Shown in pieces: positions 1 to 19,834 of a DNA stretch of 64,000 nucleotides (position 1 is the first letter of the stretch; each line of letters opens with the position of its first letter). Location: contig NC_135241.1 of assembly GCF_947623445.1 (NCBI RefSeq), positions 932,501 through 996,500 of the forward strand, in the 5' to 3' direction. A program made the translations under genes and the position numbers. The notes under the pieces were generated by a model. That model searched no databases and was not told the DNA's origin. It was given only the letters and a program-made list of their open reading frames with translations. This DNA comes from Clavelina lepadiformis (lineage: Eukaryota > Chordata > Ascidiacea > Aplousobranchia > Clavelinidae).

Positions 1-2622
1 TGAATCCCGAGAAAATAAGATAAAAGTGATTGATCTCAGCGACAGGGGGATTCAAAACCTTAATGAAGTCCCAGGATTAAGTGAGATATCGTTGTATTTT
101 CTTAAAAGTAATCATTTATTTAACTTAACTTTATACATGTTATACCAATGTCACGAATAAGTATAAGTTATATGAGTTTATAGACTAGTATCAGTAACCT
201 ATTAAAACGGACAACTGCTTTCGTTCATTTCACGCATATAAGTTTGTCCTTATTAAGACGTCATCATTTATTCTGATATTTTTATTAAAGTGCTGCTTGA
301 ACATTTGACTCATCTAACAATGAGCCACAACAAGCTGGCTGCCGTACCGCCAAGCATTGGAGAACTCGTCAATCTTCAGTTGCTGAATCTCTTCAACAAC
401 ACAATTGAAGAATTACCCACCTCACTCAGTGGCTTACAGAAGCTTAAGACCTTGAATCTAGGGTGTGGTAACTGTACTTGTGGTGGTTTCCTGCTTAATT
501 TTCCTTGTCATGCCGTAGTGGAAAGCATGGCAACTGCCCCCTCGAGGTTTTTTCAAGAACGTGCTTGGTACACCCGAATGTTTCCATTTTTACTGCAAAA
601 AAAGAAGGCCCGTGGGCTTTATGTTTAGGCTAGTGTTCATTGCAGACTGAAAAATGCACCTAGTACACCAGTTTGCACCCGGTGCACCCCGATTTTGACC
701 ATCTTGCACCCCCGAGAGCTCGTCAAAAAATGCCATGCTTTCCTGTCTGCTTCACATGAAAGTAACTGTTGAAGACCAATTTAGAAGTTAGGCTATAACA
801 TGTAATGTGATGCTTATTTTTACAGTATGAATCGATTGAACCACCTTCCCCGTGGCTTTGGTGCATTCCCTAACTTGGAAATGCTTGATCTCTCTTACAA
901 TAATCTCAGTGAGCAATCTCTGCCTTCAAACTTCTTTTTCATAAGTAAGTCATTTGTAATGTTGTCTGTGTGAAAATGAATTTTCACCTAGGTGTTTAGG
1001 AAGTTTTGCAAATAAGTTTTAAAATGATTAAATTAAATTCTGAATATCCAAAAACAATCGATGGATTGGTTGTGATTAGGTATGCGACCCCGGGAAATCC
1101 CAATCCCGTTTCTCCGGGATTTTAACCATTTTTCCAATCCCAATCCCAGGATTTTTTGTTTTGAAATCCTGGGAATTCTGAGTTAACGTTTTATCAGTTC
1201 AATATTGCTTGGTATGTGGATTAAATTTGTTTAAAACAGTTTTACAGTAGCTAGCCACTTAAGTTCCGCATAGAGTGTTGTCATAGCAATGTCATGTGAT
1301 CTATTGGGTAACAATGGCTGAACAATTGCTTTTAACGCACGGGCTTGGGCCTTGTGCATCGGGTTTTAGTCAAACTGTATTCATATGCTTGGTACTGGTT
1401 CTCACTGAGTCTTGGCAAATTTTAATCAAAATGTTTAATTTAGATGATGTAAGTTCACAGAGAAAGTCCGAAGTCTGGCGAAACTTTTTTGTGTCAGTAT
1501 TACAATAAATAAACATGCTATATGTGTACACTTTTTACTTTGTTAATCCAGAAAATTTCTGGGATTGTAAGGTGAAAATCCCGGGAAATCTCGATCCCGG
1601 GATTTCAAATTTAGTCCCGAAATCCCGACCCTAGTTGTGATTTATGATTTAAGTTTTTCGTTTAATAAGAAGGAAATGTGTCTTTCAACGGCAACCAACT
1701 TTATTTTATTTTGCAGCAACATTAAGGACACTTTATTTATCCGACAATGACTTTGAAACCTTTCCTGCTGAAATACAAAAACTCAACCTCCTGCAAATAG
1801 TAACACTTTGTTGATAAATTTTTTAAACTAATTTGTGTTATAATAAAAAAAAGAATTGGGTGTTTAAAGCAAAAGTTTGATAAGTTTCTGGGTAGTATTG
1901 ATTGTGTAGAACATAAACAGGAGGTGATCCATACACACAATAATATAATCATTTTCAAAGCTCGCTCTTCGTGACAACGACCTTATATCGATACCAAAAG
2001 AAATTGGCACTTTGGATAAACTGAAGGAACTTCACATACAGGGGAACAGGTTGACAGTATTGCCACCTGAGCTAGGTAAAAATCTGTGATAGCTGTTATT
2101 ATCGCCATGTCGCAGGTTTTAAGCCCTTGGGCTTTGCGACTTTTTCCTGTTCTATATTTTTTTTCTTTCATAGGAAACCTTGATCTTACTGGTCCTAAGA
2201 ATGTCTTCAAAGCTGATCGCAACCCGTGGGTTCACCCAATCCAAGAACAATTCCAACTGGGGGTTTCTCACGTCTTTGAATACATCCGAACTGAAACATA
2301 CAAATAGTTAGGACGAGTTTTCTTTCAAAATTCAGCTTTATCTTGTTGATTTTCAATGATGAAATTTATTCAAAGTTATTTTGAAGTTTTGAAAAACTAC
2401 CTAAATACTTGTATATATATTATGCATGCAGTTTTCAGGTTCTTACTCGAAAACTTGTTACTTTTTTTTTGAACTATTTCTGACCGAGTCTGACCAACGT
2501 GATGATGTTTTCTTCTCAGTTTGTATGGACGCCACATCACTGCTGATCCCGCTCCTCCTCCTAAGAAAGATGATAAGGCCAAGAAAGTCAGTCGGAAGCC
2601 TCTTCACAACAAAAACAAATGA
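1..2622 (+). CDS. RSU1: Ras suppressor protein 1 (RSU1), 5' truncated by window edge
   Basis: A leucine-rich-repeat protein whose family works at integrin adhesions in the IPP complex with PINCH and dampens Ras signalling. Exons by splice-site reading: <1-80, 291-462, 826-944, 1717-1799, 1961-2075, 2174-2306, 2520-2622. The joined frame follows vertebrate RSU1 closely: it starts inside the IDLSDRGIQNL segment, runs through LRRs (LTMSHNKL, LNLFNNTIEELP, LYLSDNDFE, LALRDNDLISIPKEIG, ELHIQGNRLTVLPPELG), and ends with the family's C-terminal block FQLGVSHVFEYIRTETYKY and a Lys-rich tail. All introns are GT-AG and phases agree. The first few residues and the start codon lie outside the window. The third intron hosts a hAT-like MITE. 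An AATAAA about 110 bases after the stop is the likely polyadenylation signal. Identification is by recall of the human protein. Confidence 0.95.
1078..1634. mobile_element. hAT-like MITE in RSU1 intron 3
   Basis: A 557 bp insert flanked by a perfect 8 bp direct repeat TTGTGATT (1070-1077 and 1635-1642), the target-duplication length of hAT transposons. Both ends carry related inverted sequences rich in GGGATTT/AAATCCC: ACCCCGGGAAATCCC near the left end, and GGGATTTCGGGAC reading in from the right. No transposase is visible; the one 70-codon ORF inside (1296-1508) resembles nothing I know. The outermost bases of the two ends are imperfectly matched, so the element is probably old. Confidence 0.7.
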
Positions 2623-2732
2623 AGTTTCTCATCGACATGGATCAACAAACTCATGGAAACCGCAGCCACCAGATTATTGCTGCTCCATCTGCCACAAGCT
2701 GTGGCTACTTCCCCAGCCAGTGTTGTTGATAA

Positions 2733-2738
2733 AATAAA
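2733..2738 (+). other. Poly(A) signal of RSU1
   Basis: AATAAA lies about 110 bases after the RSU1 stop codon and is followed by a T-rich stretch. It is the first canonical hexamer downstream of the stop. Confidence 0.6.
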
Positions 2739-2739
2739 A

Positions 2740-5210
2740 TTTTTATTTGTTTTTTGAGTATAACATTGTGTTGCATCGATTATTCCAGAATTTTCTGTGG
2801 CAATAATTGATTGTTTTATAGTTAAGTCACAAAATCTAAACTTGCTCAGACATTTTGAGAATGTATCTGCAGGTTTACTGTACTTCCTTTTTTTATAAAT
2901 TTTTTATTTACACGTGGTAAATACAAGTTATCTGTTTCAAAATATGTTTATATCACTTAATGTGTTATCCCTAACCACGATGTTTCTATGGTCCGTGAGT
3001 TTCCTGAATTTTTTGCAATTTGTTAGTCAAGAATATTTTGTCATGGTGGAATTGGAATTAGTTATCTAGATTTTTATCATCAATCATAGCCGCATCTGCA
3101 TATTTTATGAAATCTAACGTCAAGGTTCCGTTTCTGTTGCTCTGGGTTTAAGTAGTCCTTACAGAGAATGTATGCCAACGTCGTATTGTGTTTAATATAT
3201 TATTATTTTATGTATGAATTAGCACTCACTCAGTATTATAATCCATCTAGTTGTTTATTGCACGCTTTGTAACCCAGAATACAACTGAGCTGAACGTAAC
3301 TGAATACAACAAGTCTGTTATTTGCTCTTAGTGAAGTAGGTTGTTTTACAGGCAGCAGTTTGGTTTTAAACATCAAGTAATTAATTCATGTTTCTTTTGA
3401 CGACTGTCTGCGGTAATTAATTTTATAATCACATGTCATGTTTTAAAAATGTTCACTACAGCGTGTTAACAAACGTGAAAATGTTATTTACACAAAGTCA
3501 AACATTTCCTTATCTTGCCTTGGTATTATATTTCCTGGTCAACAACTTTCCACAAAATTCGGTACTTATTTATCGACGGATTTATAAATTTGGGCCAGGT
3601 GTGATGTGATGATATGCGTTTCATTGAGTTATTTGCTCTTGTGACAGACGTCAAAACAGACTTGCTCCAAACAATTGGACTTGGTGCAGGTTCACAAAGC
3701 ATACTGGAAAAAAATGTTATTGGACTGATGTCTATGTATTGCTTGGAAGGTTCTGTGCATGAAAACTTTCGCTCTGCCAGGCAAACGAATACATCGATTT
3801 TGTGTTTGTTAAGCAATGCATCATTTGCTGTTAACTGAAATTGTATTTACACCATCAACGAATTAGATATACTGTATATTACGTCAAGCAAAGATTTGTG
3901 AGAACAGATTTAAATCATTTGCTATTCATTAGCAAAACATATTTTACATCACAATAAATGACTATGATGTCATAAAATAAACCAGCACAATATGGCTGAA
4001 TGCCAAATCTTTTAAAAGTAGGCAAATAAATTAAAATTGAAACAGAAAAGTTCAATTGCAACTTTAAACACATTTACAAGACAATGAAATTTCATCTGTG
4101 CAATGTTTGTTAAAATAATTCACTTCTTAACATAAATCAGGGAAAACTGACCAGAAATCAACATAAAACAGTATGTAGCCAAAAAATAAAATTTTAACTT
4201 TTAGTTATAATAAATAAACCTGATTTCAATGGAACGAATCGCATCGTTCAAAAAACGAATTACTGAATTCAAAAATTTTTGTGTTTTGATTTATGATAGA
4301 AAGTCTTAAACCTTCAATATTGAGGAAGCAACTGAAAGCAGGTTATTAAAACAGTCGGAGAAAGAAAAAAGTGGAATTATGTTGAGAAATATCAACAAGG
4401 GAACAAAATATGATATTTATGACATAAAAGTGCACAAAACTATGTAACACTACTGTGCACTACGAATACGTGTATAATAAGAATATGCAACACCGCTCTG
4501 AAAATTTGTTCGCAAGCTGTAGTTTGCTACAGGACGTATGTTACCTTTGTACAACAATGAGAAGCTACTTGGAACTGTAAACACCTTTACATTGCAACAG
4601 GTGTACATGCCAGATTATAACTATTTACATCAAACTGTTATAATAACATAATGCGAAAGTGTTATACAAGTTTTCTTTTAACATGCAACAAACCCAAAGC
4701 CGCGATATTCTCAGAAAATTTACAAAAATAATATTATCAGGTACAATGTCAATACTGAGACAATCACCATCTTTTTACATTAGATTGAACGGTATTTTAG
4801 AAATATAAAGGAGAGCGGGTAAACAGTGTAAAACCAATGATTGCAGATGTCATAACGTTCACCGCAGTGTTTCATACAGACACGGGCATTGAGAGATAAA
4901 GCACAGGGCGTGTACGGAAGGTGAAAGCCCGAGGCCATTAACCACTGTAAAGGTTCACTACTGTTATGACAACAGGTTCGTTACTTGAGATTTAATTATT
5001 ATCTTATACTTGCCGAGGTTTACTGAAGAAATATTTGGCAGCAAGACGGAATGATTCAATACGACTTATATGGCAAATATGGTCCACACGAGGGCGGTAT
5101 TGAGTGCTGCATTTGGGCGACAGTAATATCAAGAAAATGTGAATTTGATGTCATAATAAACACGACCAGAGTTGTGTCAATGCATCACCAACCTCCAACA
5201 CAGCAATGAG
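2740..5210. other. Convergent intergenic region, no gene seen
   Basis: This is the space between the 3' ends of RSU1 (+) and PACSIN (-). It is AT-rich. ORFs of 74-96 codons at 3526-3838 overlap on both strands and match nothing I know. The right end (5211-5216, TTTATT on +) supplies an AATAAA for the - strand PACSIN transcript about 40 bases past its stop. Confidence 0.5.
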
Positions 5211-5254
5211 TTTATTCAAAGGTCAATGACCCAATGTAACCCTTCAACGGGTTG

Positions 5255-11942
<6,688 letters not shown>

Positions 11943-12715
11943 TGCGTATGAAAAACCTCACACCAACTTTTCAATGAAAACAACAGAGATTAGCCTACTA
12001 GTGAACACCTGAGTGAGTTTTTGTTAAAACAACATATCTGTAAAATGATCGATAGAAATTTAGAAGCTGGGTGAGGGGCTTACAGCATTCCAAAGCTCTT
12101 CTACAATTGCAGTAGTTATACAGGTTACACTCTAGATTGGGAATTTTGCATTTTTGGGAAAAAATGTACGATACAACATCGATCAGAAACATATAACGGT
12201 GGAGTTCCCTTTACTTTTGCACTCTTTCATCAGAATTAGTACTAGAGGAACTTCATGGTGTAACTTCTTTTCGAGCAACTGCTAACTTATTCGTATTCAA
12301 GCCTTCGTGTGAGAATAAAAAAGTGAAAATGACGCCCGAAAAAACAACTTTTGAGGTTGAATTTTTTATAGTTTATGTTTTGCAAGATTACCGCTGTTTG
12401 TGTGTTTATAAATGAATTACTAAAGTAGGATGCCAGTGAGTTCTAACCATTGCTATCTCGGATGGCAGGATGGATTTCCTGGGGCAGATCCACCAAGTCA
12501 GGCTTAAGGCTCCACTGGAATGCTTGTTTTTCATGTGTTGGATAAACACTCCAACAAATCTAACGTTGGACCAACATAATAACATGGCATACTGAGATAT
12601 GCGGCATTACAACAGTTTTGCACAAGGATATATTGGAGCAGTTTAAGCTAACTTTTTATACTGGCAAAATCCAGTGATTAAAAAAAACTTTTCTGGTCAT
12701 TATGCAAGTGGAAGC

Positions 12716-12820
12716 CAGGGTGGAAAGTGTGGCACCTGCATGCACAAGACTCATCAAAGAATATAGGTCAAACTTTTTTGTCTTCTTGCCGAGTTATAAC
12801 AAACAAACAAGCAAAAGTTG
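12716..12820 (+). repeat. Dispersed repeat, copy 1 (partner near 52466-52560)
   Basis: GGAAAGTGTGG(C/A)ACCTGCA is shared with 52.47 kb, and the similarity continues loosely for about 100 bases on the same strand (CAAACTTT..TT, TTATAA.AAA.AAGCAA). No ends or target duplications could be set. It is probably an old fragment of an interspersed element. Confidence 0.4.
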
Positions 12821-13307
12821 GCTGATCGACTATCAATTTATGACATGTATTGTGAAATATAGGTAACGCTGTTACACTTATTAGCCTGAATTCAGAAATT
12901 GTCATACATTTTCATGGTGGCCTGTTGGTCTACCAGCCCTACATTCTAAGCCTATCCTACTGCCCTATTTAAGCCACGATGCCTCTTTTCTATGTAAACT
13001 ATTAGAAATGGCAATGTTAATGCTGTTTCTGTATCTGGGTCTGGTGCAAAAGTACTGTAGAAGCATCCGACCAAATGACATCACAATTCAGCAATTTGGA
13101 CAGTGAGGTCCAGCCTAATCCTAATACACAAATGCATCACATAGCAGACAGGCTTGCAGTGATGGGAACAAATCTTAATAAGAGACACAAGCAAAATCAA
13201 GCCATTACCACTAATATGCAGCAGCGCAAATCCAAGTCAAGTTGAGTCAGTAATTTAACGTTTATCAAGTCAAATCTCAGTACATGCCATAAGTTTTCGT
13301 TTTAGAT

Positions 13308-13822
13308 CAGGGGTGGGCAAACTTTTTGTACTGAGGGCCACATTTGAAAAAATGTTGCAGCCGGCGGGCCGCACATTCTCATTACAAAGTAGGAAAATTT
13401 ACCCGGTGTGTAAATAAACGCATATTCATATTAAACACAATTTTTGTATTCCACACTCAGTTACGTTTAAATCTATGCAATCATCATCACAAAATTTAAT
13501 GAGACTTGTGCAACTGTTCACAGTTTTACGGTTACGGTAGGCCTACGGTAGCCGCTACCGTAATTGTATTTTATGATCAAACAATTGAATCAAGCAATGC
13601 GTGAGAAGTGTATGTTGCAATACATGCGCGACTGACGTGTGTGTGTTTATGCACTGAAAGTGAAGAGAAAAACACACTCGTAAAGGGAATAATATTTTGT
13701 CAAGTAACCTGTTTAATTAAAACAATAAGTGATGAGTAGGAGTTTCTGCAAGTGCCGGCGGGCCGCAGAAAATGGACCCGCGGGCCGCATGCGGCCCACG
13801 GGCCGTAGTTTGCCCACCCCTG
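13308..13822. mobile_element. hAT-like MITE (CAGGGGTGGGCAAAC ends)
   Basis: A 515 bp element with perfect 8 bp target duplications TTTTAGAT (13300-13307 and 13823-13830). Its terminal inverted repeats are CAGGGGTGGGCAAACT on the left and CAGGGGTGGGCAAACTACGG reading inward from the right. Subterminal GGGCC/GCGGGCCGC tracts also pair across the element. CAGGGGTGGGCAAAC is a well-known terminus of hAT-family elements in many animals. There is no transposase. The near-perfect ends suggest a fairly young insertion. Confidence 0.9.
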
Positions 13823-14210
13823 TTTTAGATCATAATAAACGGCTTTCTGAATAAGCATAACGTAAATGTAAGCACATACAATCCATTTCAGCATTTCTGA
13901 CATTTTTGCACATTCAATAGGACAGAATGTATTGCGTAGCGATTTTTGAATAAACTCTTTCAAAAATATAACAACCAAACTTACAACGATTTGAAGTAGG
14001 CCAATTTATTTTGGCACTCGATTAAAGTCAACCAAAATTTCCACAATAAGACTTGCCATGTCGAATCTTATAAGAACTAAAACACAAGCCAAGTCTTTCC
14101 AAGAACCTGAATCGAGTCAAATCATTGACTTCTGCACTATACCCGCTATTTGCTACCAGTTTCGATATTTTTCGCTGTAAAATTATGGAGTCTACAGTAC
14201 TCTACACATA

Positions 14211-14325
14211 GGCCTAAGTGCTGAGTTGCACAACCAGATGACGTCATAATTTGAGTAGCTGCTGGGACTAGTATACAAAGACATCCTGTGGTTGTGCACT
14301 TGTATACTCTGATACTAGTCCCAAA
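14211..14325 (+). repeat. Short TIR repeat family, copy 1
   Basis: About 115 bp, similar to the reverse complement of 23154-23265. Both share AGTGCTGA..TGCACAACC, ATGACGTCA.AATTTGAGTAGC, ACATCCTGTGGTTGT and a closing inverted end. The element can fold on itself (GGGACTAGTATACAA pairs with TTGTATAC..ACTAGTCCC). It looks like a tiny non-autonomous DNA element carrying a CRE-type TGACGTCA core. Confidence 0.65.
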
Positions 14326-16280
14326 TTATGTTCGCTATGACTAAGTAGGCAAAGCTACTTCACACCGACTTCGATATCCAGACCAGCCTGCAAGTTACAA
14401 AGTTGCAGCTGGACTTGACCTGACCCAAGAGTCAGGACTTTGATTTGAACAACCGGTTATGGGAATTATCTCCACAACGAGTCGTCAATGTTGACCTTTT
14501 CATTTGTCCGAGTGAAAAATACGGACAAATTTAAAAATAGATTAAAAAATTGCATTTTTGTTTATTTAGTGTTTTTTTTAATATAATTTGATCTTGAGTA
14601 TGTGAGTTAATCATTAAATAATTTTATAAAACCTTGTCTAATAATTTAATTTTTCTGATATGTTTTTTATTTGCCATTCTTGCAAAAACCAGATATTTAA
14701 TTCCAAATTTTTTTCGCAGAAACTCTGTACATCTTACTTGTTTCCAATGTTTAACAACATGTTTGTTTAAACCATATTAACTACTTTAAACTAGTAAAAA
14801 ATTTGCGAAAATTACTGCATTGAGAAAGGTTATCGTAAAGAACAAATTGTAGTAGCCTAGTTTTTCGTGGACCCCTTCCGAATCTTGTTCGCCAACTGGT
14901 GAACGAAGGTAAATACGGGCTTGCTTTTGTCTCTCATCAAGTGACTTTTTAAAATTTCTTCGTTTGATGGAGTTAGCAAGCATTTTGGTAGTTGTAACTA
15001 CTTGGTCTAATTGTAAAAGACGCCGATCTTCACTTAAAAATCACTTTTACCTATGATCAGATAAATCTGTTTCAATAATACTACTTGAAGAACAACTCAA
15101 CTCTTGGACTAATTGAAATAAACAACTTGAGCGTCTTCCTGCCCAAGACCAAAACAAAGCTCGACATTTTAGTTTCGAATTTGTTGTTTATATTACATTT
15201 CTGCAAACCGAAATAAAAGCAGAAACATTGTACAAGGCTATCGATAGTTGATACATACTTGACCGAGCGCGAAAAATTGATGTACTCAAGAAATAAACAT
15301 CGTTAAATAAGATGCTAAGATCCAGATACTAAAACATGTGGAAAGTTTACAGAAGAATATTGAAGTCGAATTTAGCTATCAAACATCTAATGTATGAGCA
15401 GTTCACACTTATCGGGCCTGGCCGAGCATTTCTAATGAACCAGGTCACAGCATTTGGAAGGCCAAAAATCGAACAAATGTAAAAACCTATGGAATAAAGA
15501 AACCGATTATTGCACAACAATTGAGCTGGCAATACAAAAAGTTCAGCACATGGTCACGTGACAAGGAAAGCGGGAAAACCGCGCAAAGATAGCGATACTG
15601 CTTTTAAAAAGATCAGTAAGTTGGGACAGGAAATAAAGGCAAACTAAATGACGGCAGCGTTATACTAAGTGAAGGGGCCGCCGCGTTCACTCAATAGCAT
15701 GAAGTGGAAGGAAGGCGTACAAAGTTTTCAGGCCTACACACAATATAACACGGGGGCATATTTACAACAAAGCACGGAAATAGATGATAATAGAGGGTAG
15801 CACATAATTCTACCAAACTGTTAAGGAGCACAAAATGTGTCGACTTTTGGAGAACAGCTTTCAAAGGAAATGCATGAAATTAAAGCATAGTTTTGTCATG
15901 TCTACGTTGCGTGTGGTTTGTAACAAAATTTCAGCTATGTACCTTAAAAAACACTTTTTGGAACGATGTTATTTATCAATGTCAAAGTAATTTAACAACT
16001 TTCAAATAAAGAAACGTATCATTTCAAGCGATTAAAATGGAGTGGAGTCGTACAAACGCCCATTTCCAGCAAATTTTCCATAGAGCAACAACGTAGTAAC
16101 TTCCACCACAATAGCGTTCTTCTGTCAATAACAAGTTACAAACATTTCACCAAATCAAACAAGTATTGCCGCATGTTTGAAATGACATGCAGTTTTGGTA
16201 AAACAGGGCTTCCAAAAGAGAATTTGGCATCACACTTGCACAGTTAAATGATTAAGGTATTGTTACGTCACTGGCGGTCA

Positions 16281-19200
16281 TCATCCGTCACTGGCCGGTG
16301 GTGTGAACCAACCATTCTTCTCGTGAATTTGAACTAGTCTTTGAAATGATTGCTGTGCTTTCGATAAGCTGTACGCAGACTGAAAATACAATGCGAAATG
16401 AAAACACTTTTGAATAAACCTTAGCTCAGCTTGTAATCGTGTATGATCCCATATAAAAGGTATCAAGCAATGTACGAACTTTGCTGCAATTCTGCAAAAG
16501 CTGTACATCCAGGCAACTTACTTCTGATGCTCCAAAATGGATTCTCGCCTTTCCTTTCACTAAAGTGGCCATGATTTGCATGATGAGTGATTCAATGGAA
16601 TAAGCGCTGCTCCAGCCCTGCTTGGTGAGAAGTTCCATGCATATTGCTCCCCCTCCAAGGACAAATCTACCCGGTATAAAAAGATATCGTATCAAGAGTG
16701 TAAATTTTCAGATTTTATGGCAAAAAATACCAGAATGCTCATTTTGTTTTGCACTTCTACAAGGGAACTATGGAAACATATAAGTTTACCAACGCATGAC
16801 TTACCCTCCATTTAATACGGGGCAGACAACCCTCACAAAAGGGGGGTCAAAAGGAAAGTTATCTCGGAACGATATCCCCATTATGATCGATGCGGTCCCG
16901 TTTTTCGCTTTCAACTTCTTCAAGTCGGCGTGCAAATTGCTTTCGGGGTCGACCTTCAAAATCTGGACGTGCCATTCATATAAACTGTCATTGACAAGTT
17001 CCACATTGTAGCAACCTGCAGTATCAACATAACACTATTATGCCGGCTCCGTAGCGGAGCGATTAGCGCGCCTGGCTTCTAAATATGCCAGACGTGTTCT
17101 AATCTGAAACTGAAAATGTATGTGTTAATCGAAACTTGTGCAAAGACAAGTTCGGTAATTGCAGATCAATGAGGAATTATATCCGAGGTTAATTCGTGCA
17201 AAGACTCTCCCACACATAAAGATAGTGATACCGACAAACAACATTATATATGTAAAATAGCTGCAATTAGATGAAACAACATGACCTCGGAATGTAGAGC
17301 AACATTTCACAAACCTTTCTTAAAACTTTCAGATTTGTAAATTGCTTTCAGTTCTTTTAAAAGCCGGTCTGAAGCTTGAACAGATCCAGACACTCTGCCC
17401 TGCATTTACAAGAAATAAGTCGGCAACATTAATTTATAGATATTAATTTACTTCGATTTAATTGGAAACGAAATCTTTTCACAGCAGTATATGTTGTAAA
17501 TTTACACGAAACAAAATCTAAAACCGTACACTGATGTAATCTTTCCTTTGGGTCTGCTTAATTTTATTTAAAATGGCGAGATTTTCCTGTGAAATGCCGC
17601 TGTTTTCCTTTCGGACCTCTTCGATTTCCGCAGCAACATTCTCTTCCAGGACTGCATCATCCTGTTTCAAAAATTGAGATTATTTTCATAATTCTTAAAA
17701 TGAAATCTTCCATGAAAATCCTATGGTTGTCATAGTCATGCAAAATACAATGGTGCAATTGGTGAAATACAGGAATTTTTATCTGTCAAATTTATTTCTG
17801 TCTTGCACCAACGGTGCATTGTATTTGATGCCTATGTCCATCATATTAATATTGCTATGTTATTTGTCATCGTGAGATTACTTTATTAGGCCTAGTTAAG
17901 GATTAATTAGCCTATCATAACAAAATGCATAGTTAATAATTATGCATTAATTTTTATGTAAAGGGGTGGATTATTCATTGTATTTGGTCTCAATCAAGGT
18001 AATTTTCACCAAAATTTTTAAACTTTTTAACTAACAACACAACGCAAAATTGCTATATTGTTGCAAAGTCAACAGCAATGCTGATCTAACAAAAACAAAT
18101 GTGACAAAGTCAGGTGTTGCATGAGACAATTAACAATTGAGACGGCCTTACAGCTTCAATATGCATCGGTGGTCTGCTCACTTTTCAACAGGGATGTCCC
18201 GAGGAACAAGTAAATGATTTAGTTAAACAAAATCAATTAATTATAATGAGTCCGTGACCTATTAACCTTATAATAGTGAGTAGCATGCCACGAAACATTG
18301 ATTGCAAGAACAAGCTGTTTTATACCAACATGGCCCACCTTCCACATGACAGGTACCATTCTTGTCAAAGTGGATATTTGCATAAATTATTAAAATTACC
18401 AATATTATGACAAACATTGTTTCAAAGAAGTGTTAAAAGTAATTATTCTGTGCGTTACAAAATACATGGCAATGCGTGTTGAAAACAAGGACCGTTGAAT
18501 TAAAAATTAGGCTCATCTGGACAATTGACAATGAAATCGCCATGAAACACTTACAACGTCGTTTAATTCGTCATCTTCATCTTCCGAACTTGAATCAATT
18601 CCCACATCAACTTCCTGCAAACAAACATGACAGTTTACAAACATAAACATGCATAAAACAACAAGTTGGAGCACAATCATGCCACAGTAAACTGATCATT
18701 AAAATTCTATATTCTTTTAAAAGAAAACGTTTGCAGGCTTTTATCTAGAAAGCAAAATTTTGCTCACTACTGGTTGCGGTGGTTTGTCCAACTCCTCAAT
18801 ATGCATGGGCACTGGCAGGTTGAAGTGCTTGCACAGTTGCATAACAAGGAATTTCACCATGCTGTTTATCTAAACAAATAAAGGAAGGCAGACATGATGC
18901 AATTTGCATAGACGAAACAACTTTTAAGAAAGCAACAGATTCAGGAAATGGACCTATGGCGTATTACTCGCATCGACCATGAAAAGTGCAAAAGTTTTAG
19001 AACATTGATGAATATAGTTCGCTATCCTGAATTTATATTTGTTACAGTAACTTACTTTGGCATTATTTGACTGAGTTAAAGCTGATAAACTCTCATTCAC
19101 CACAATCCTCAGTAACACTATTACCTACCACCTTTCATGGTACGACACAGCAGAGTTATGTGCTATAGAAGCAAGTTACTCAACCTCACCAAGTATTTTG

Positions 19201-19834
19201 AAGTGAGGTCTGCATCAGCAAGATTCCCGACAACCTGCATCACACTGATGTCTTCCGTATCGCAATACCACATTGGCTTCGACTGTGGGTATGATTCCTG
19301 TAAGAGGGAGCAACAGTAAATGTTAAACTTATCGCGAGCCCTTTGAGACAACAGATCACAATCACTACTCACTGGATGTAAATAGACAGGTTTTAAATTT
19401 AACTAAGTGAACATTTACACGAGACAGCTTGCATGATGAATTTTAAATCAACTGACATTAAAAATTTGCAGACCTATTGCTTTCACAAAAAGCATTATAT
19501 ACTGGTTTGAATTATATTTAGCGACTTCTCAGTAAACCTCAATTTTCAAGTCAGTTTTAAAATCCAACCACACAAACTGTATCATAAGTAATAATAAGCA
19601 TGCAATAATAAGGCACTTGTAGCATGTGTCAATACCGTCAAGATATACAATAACTCTGGATCCAATACTTGCCGATATTGTACAATTGATAACATGTTTG
19701 TCCTTTCCGTTAACAAAGTGGCAACATATTTCATCAATGCTTGAAGACACCACTCGAAACACAGAATGGCTTCTTGGAAACAACACGGAGATATGTTTAA
19801 GTTCTGCTCTCAGTGACGCCGTTGATTGTGACAT
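16281..19834 (-). CDS. UBE2Q2: UBE2Q-type ubiquitin-conjugating enzyme E2
   Basis: An E2 that accepts ubiquitin on its catalytic cysteine and passes it to substrates. Exons in transcript order: 19655-19834, 19190-19297, 18768-18869, 18555-18614, 17530-17661, 17315-17399, 16805-17015, 16522-16666, 16281-16379. They total 1122 bases, 373 aa, against 375 aa for human UBE2Q2. The N-terminus has the RWD-like domain ([24 protein letters not shown]). An acidic Ser/Glu/Asp linker follows (about 130-150), then the UBC domain with [24 protein letters not shown] and [15 protein letters not shown], whose Cys near residue 302 is the catalytic one. It ends [13 protein letters not shown], as in the family. 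The junction between exons 1 and 2 is the least certain. The UBE2Q1/Q2 split may post-date this lineage, so the symbol is approximate. Confidence 0.93.
17045..17107 (+). pseudogene. Truncated tRNA-Arg(UCU)-like relic
   Basis: GGCTCCGTAGCG followed by GATTAGCGCG matches the acceptor strand and D arm (A box) of animal tRNA-Arg(UCU). CTGGC-TTCTAAA..GCCAG gives an anticodon arm with TCT. The T arm is degenerate (only GTTCTAATCT remains of the B box) and no 3' acceptor strand complementary to GGCTCC follows. It lies in a UBE2Q intron, antisense to that gene. It is either a broken tRNA copy or the head of a tRNA-derived SINE. Confidence 0.55.
17741..17828. repeat. Short inverted repeat in UBE2Q intron
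   Basis: AAATACAATGGTGCAATTGGTG on the left pairs imperfectly with CACCAACGGTGCATTGTATTT on the right, giving arms of about 21 bases around a 45-base centre. It could be a very small MITE or a hairpin in the UBE2Q pre-mRNA. No clear target duplication was found. Confidence 0.4.

Larger units (their letters stand above)
11943..16280. other. Intergenic region with repeats, no gene seen
   Basis: This lies between the PACSIN start and the UBE2Q stop, so it should hold the PACSIN promoter near 11.95-12.3 kb and the UBE2Q 3' UTR near 16.0-16.28 kb. It contains a hAT MITE (13308-13822), a short TIR repeat (14211-14325) and part of a dispersed repeat (12716-12820). The 60-95 codon ORFs in between look like chance frames and none is recognisable. 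Confidence 0.5.

Noticed and set aside
1296-1508. 70-codon + strand ORF inside RSU1 intron 3
   Set aside because: It lies wholly within the hAT-like MITE and shows no transposase motif; likely a chance frame.
3526-3838. Overlapping 96- and 74-codon ORFs on opposite strands
   Set aside because: AT-rich, mutually antisense, without recognisable domains or splice context.
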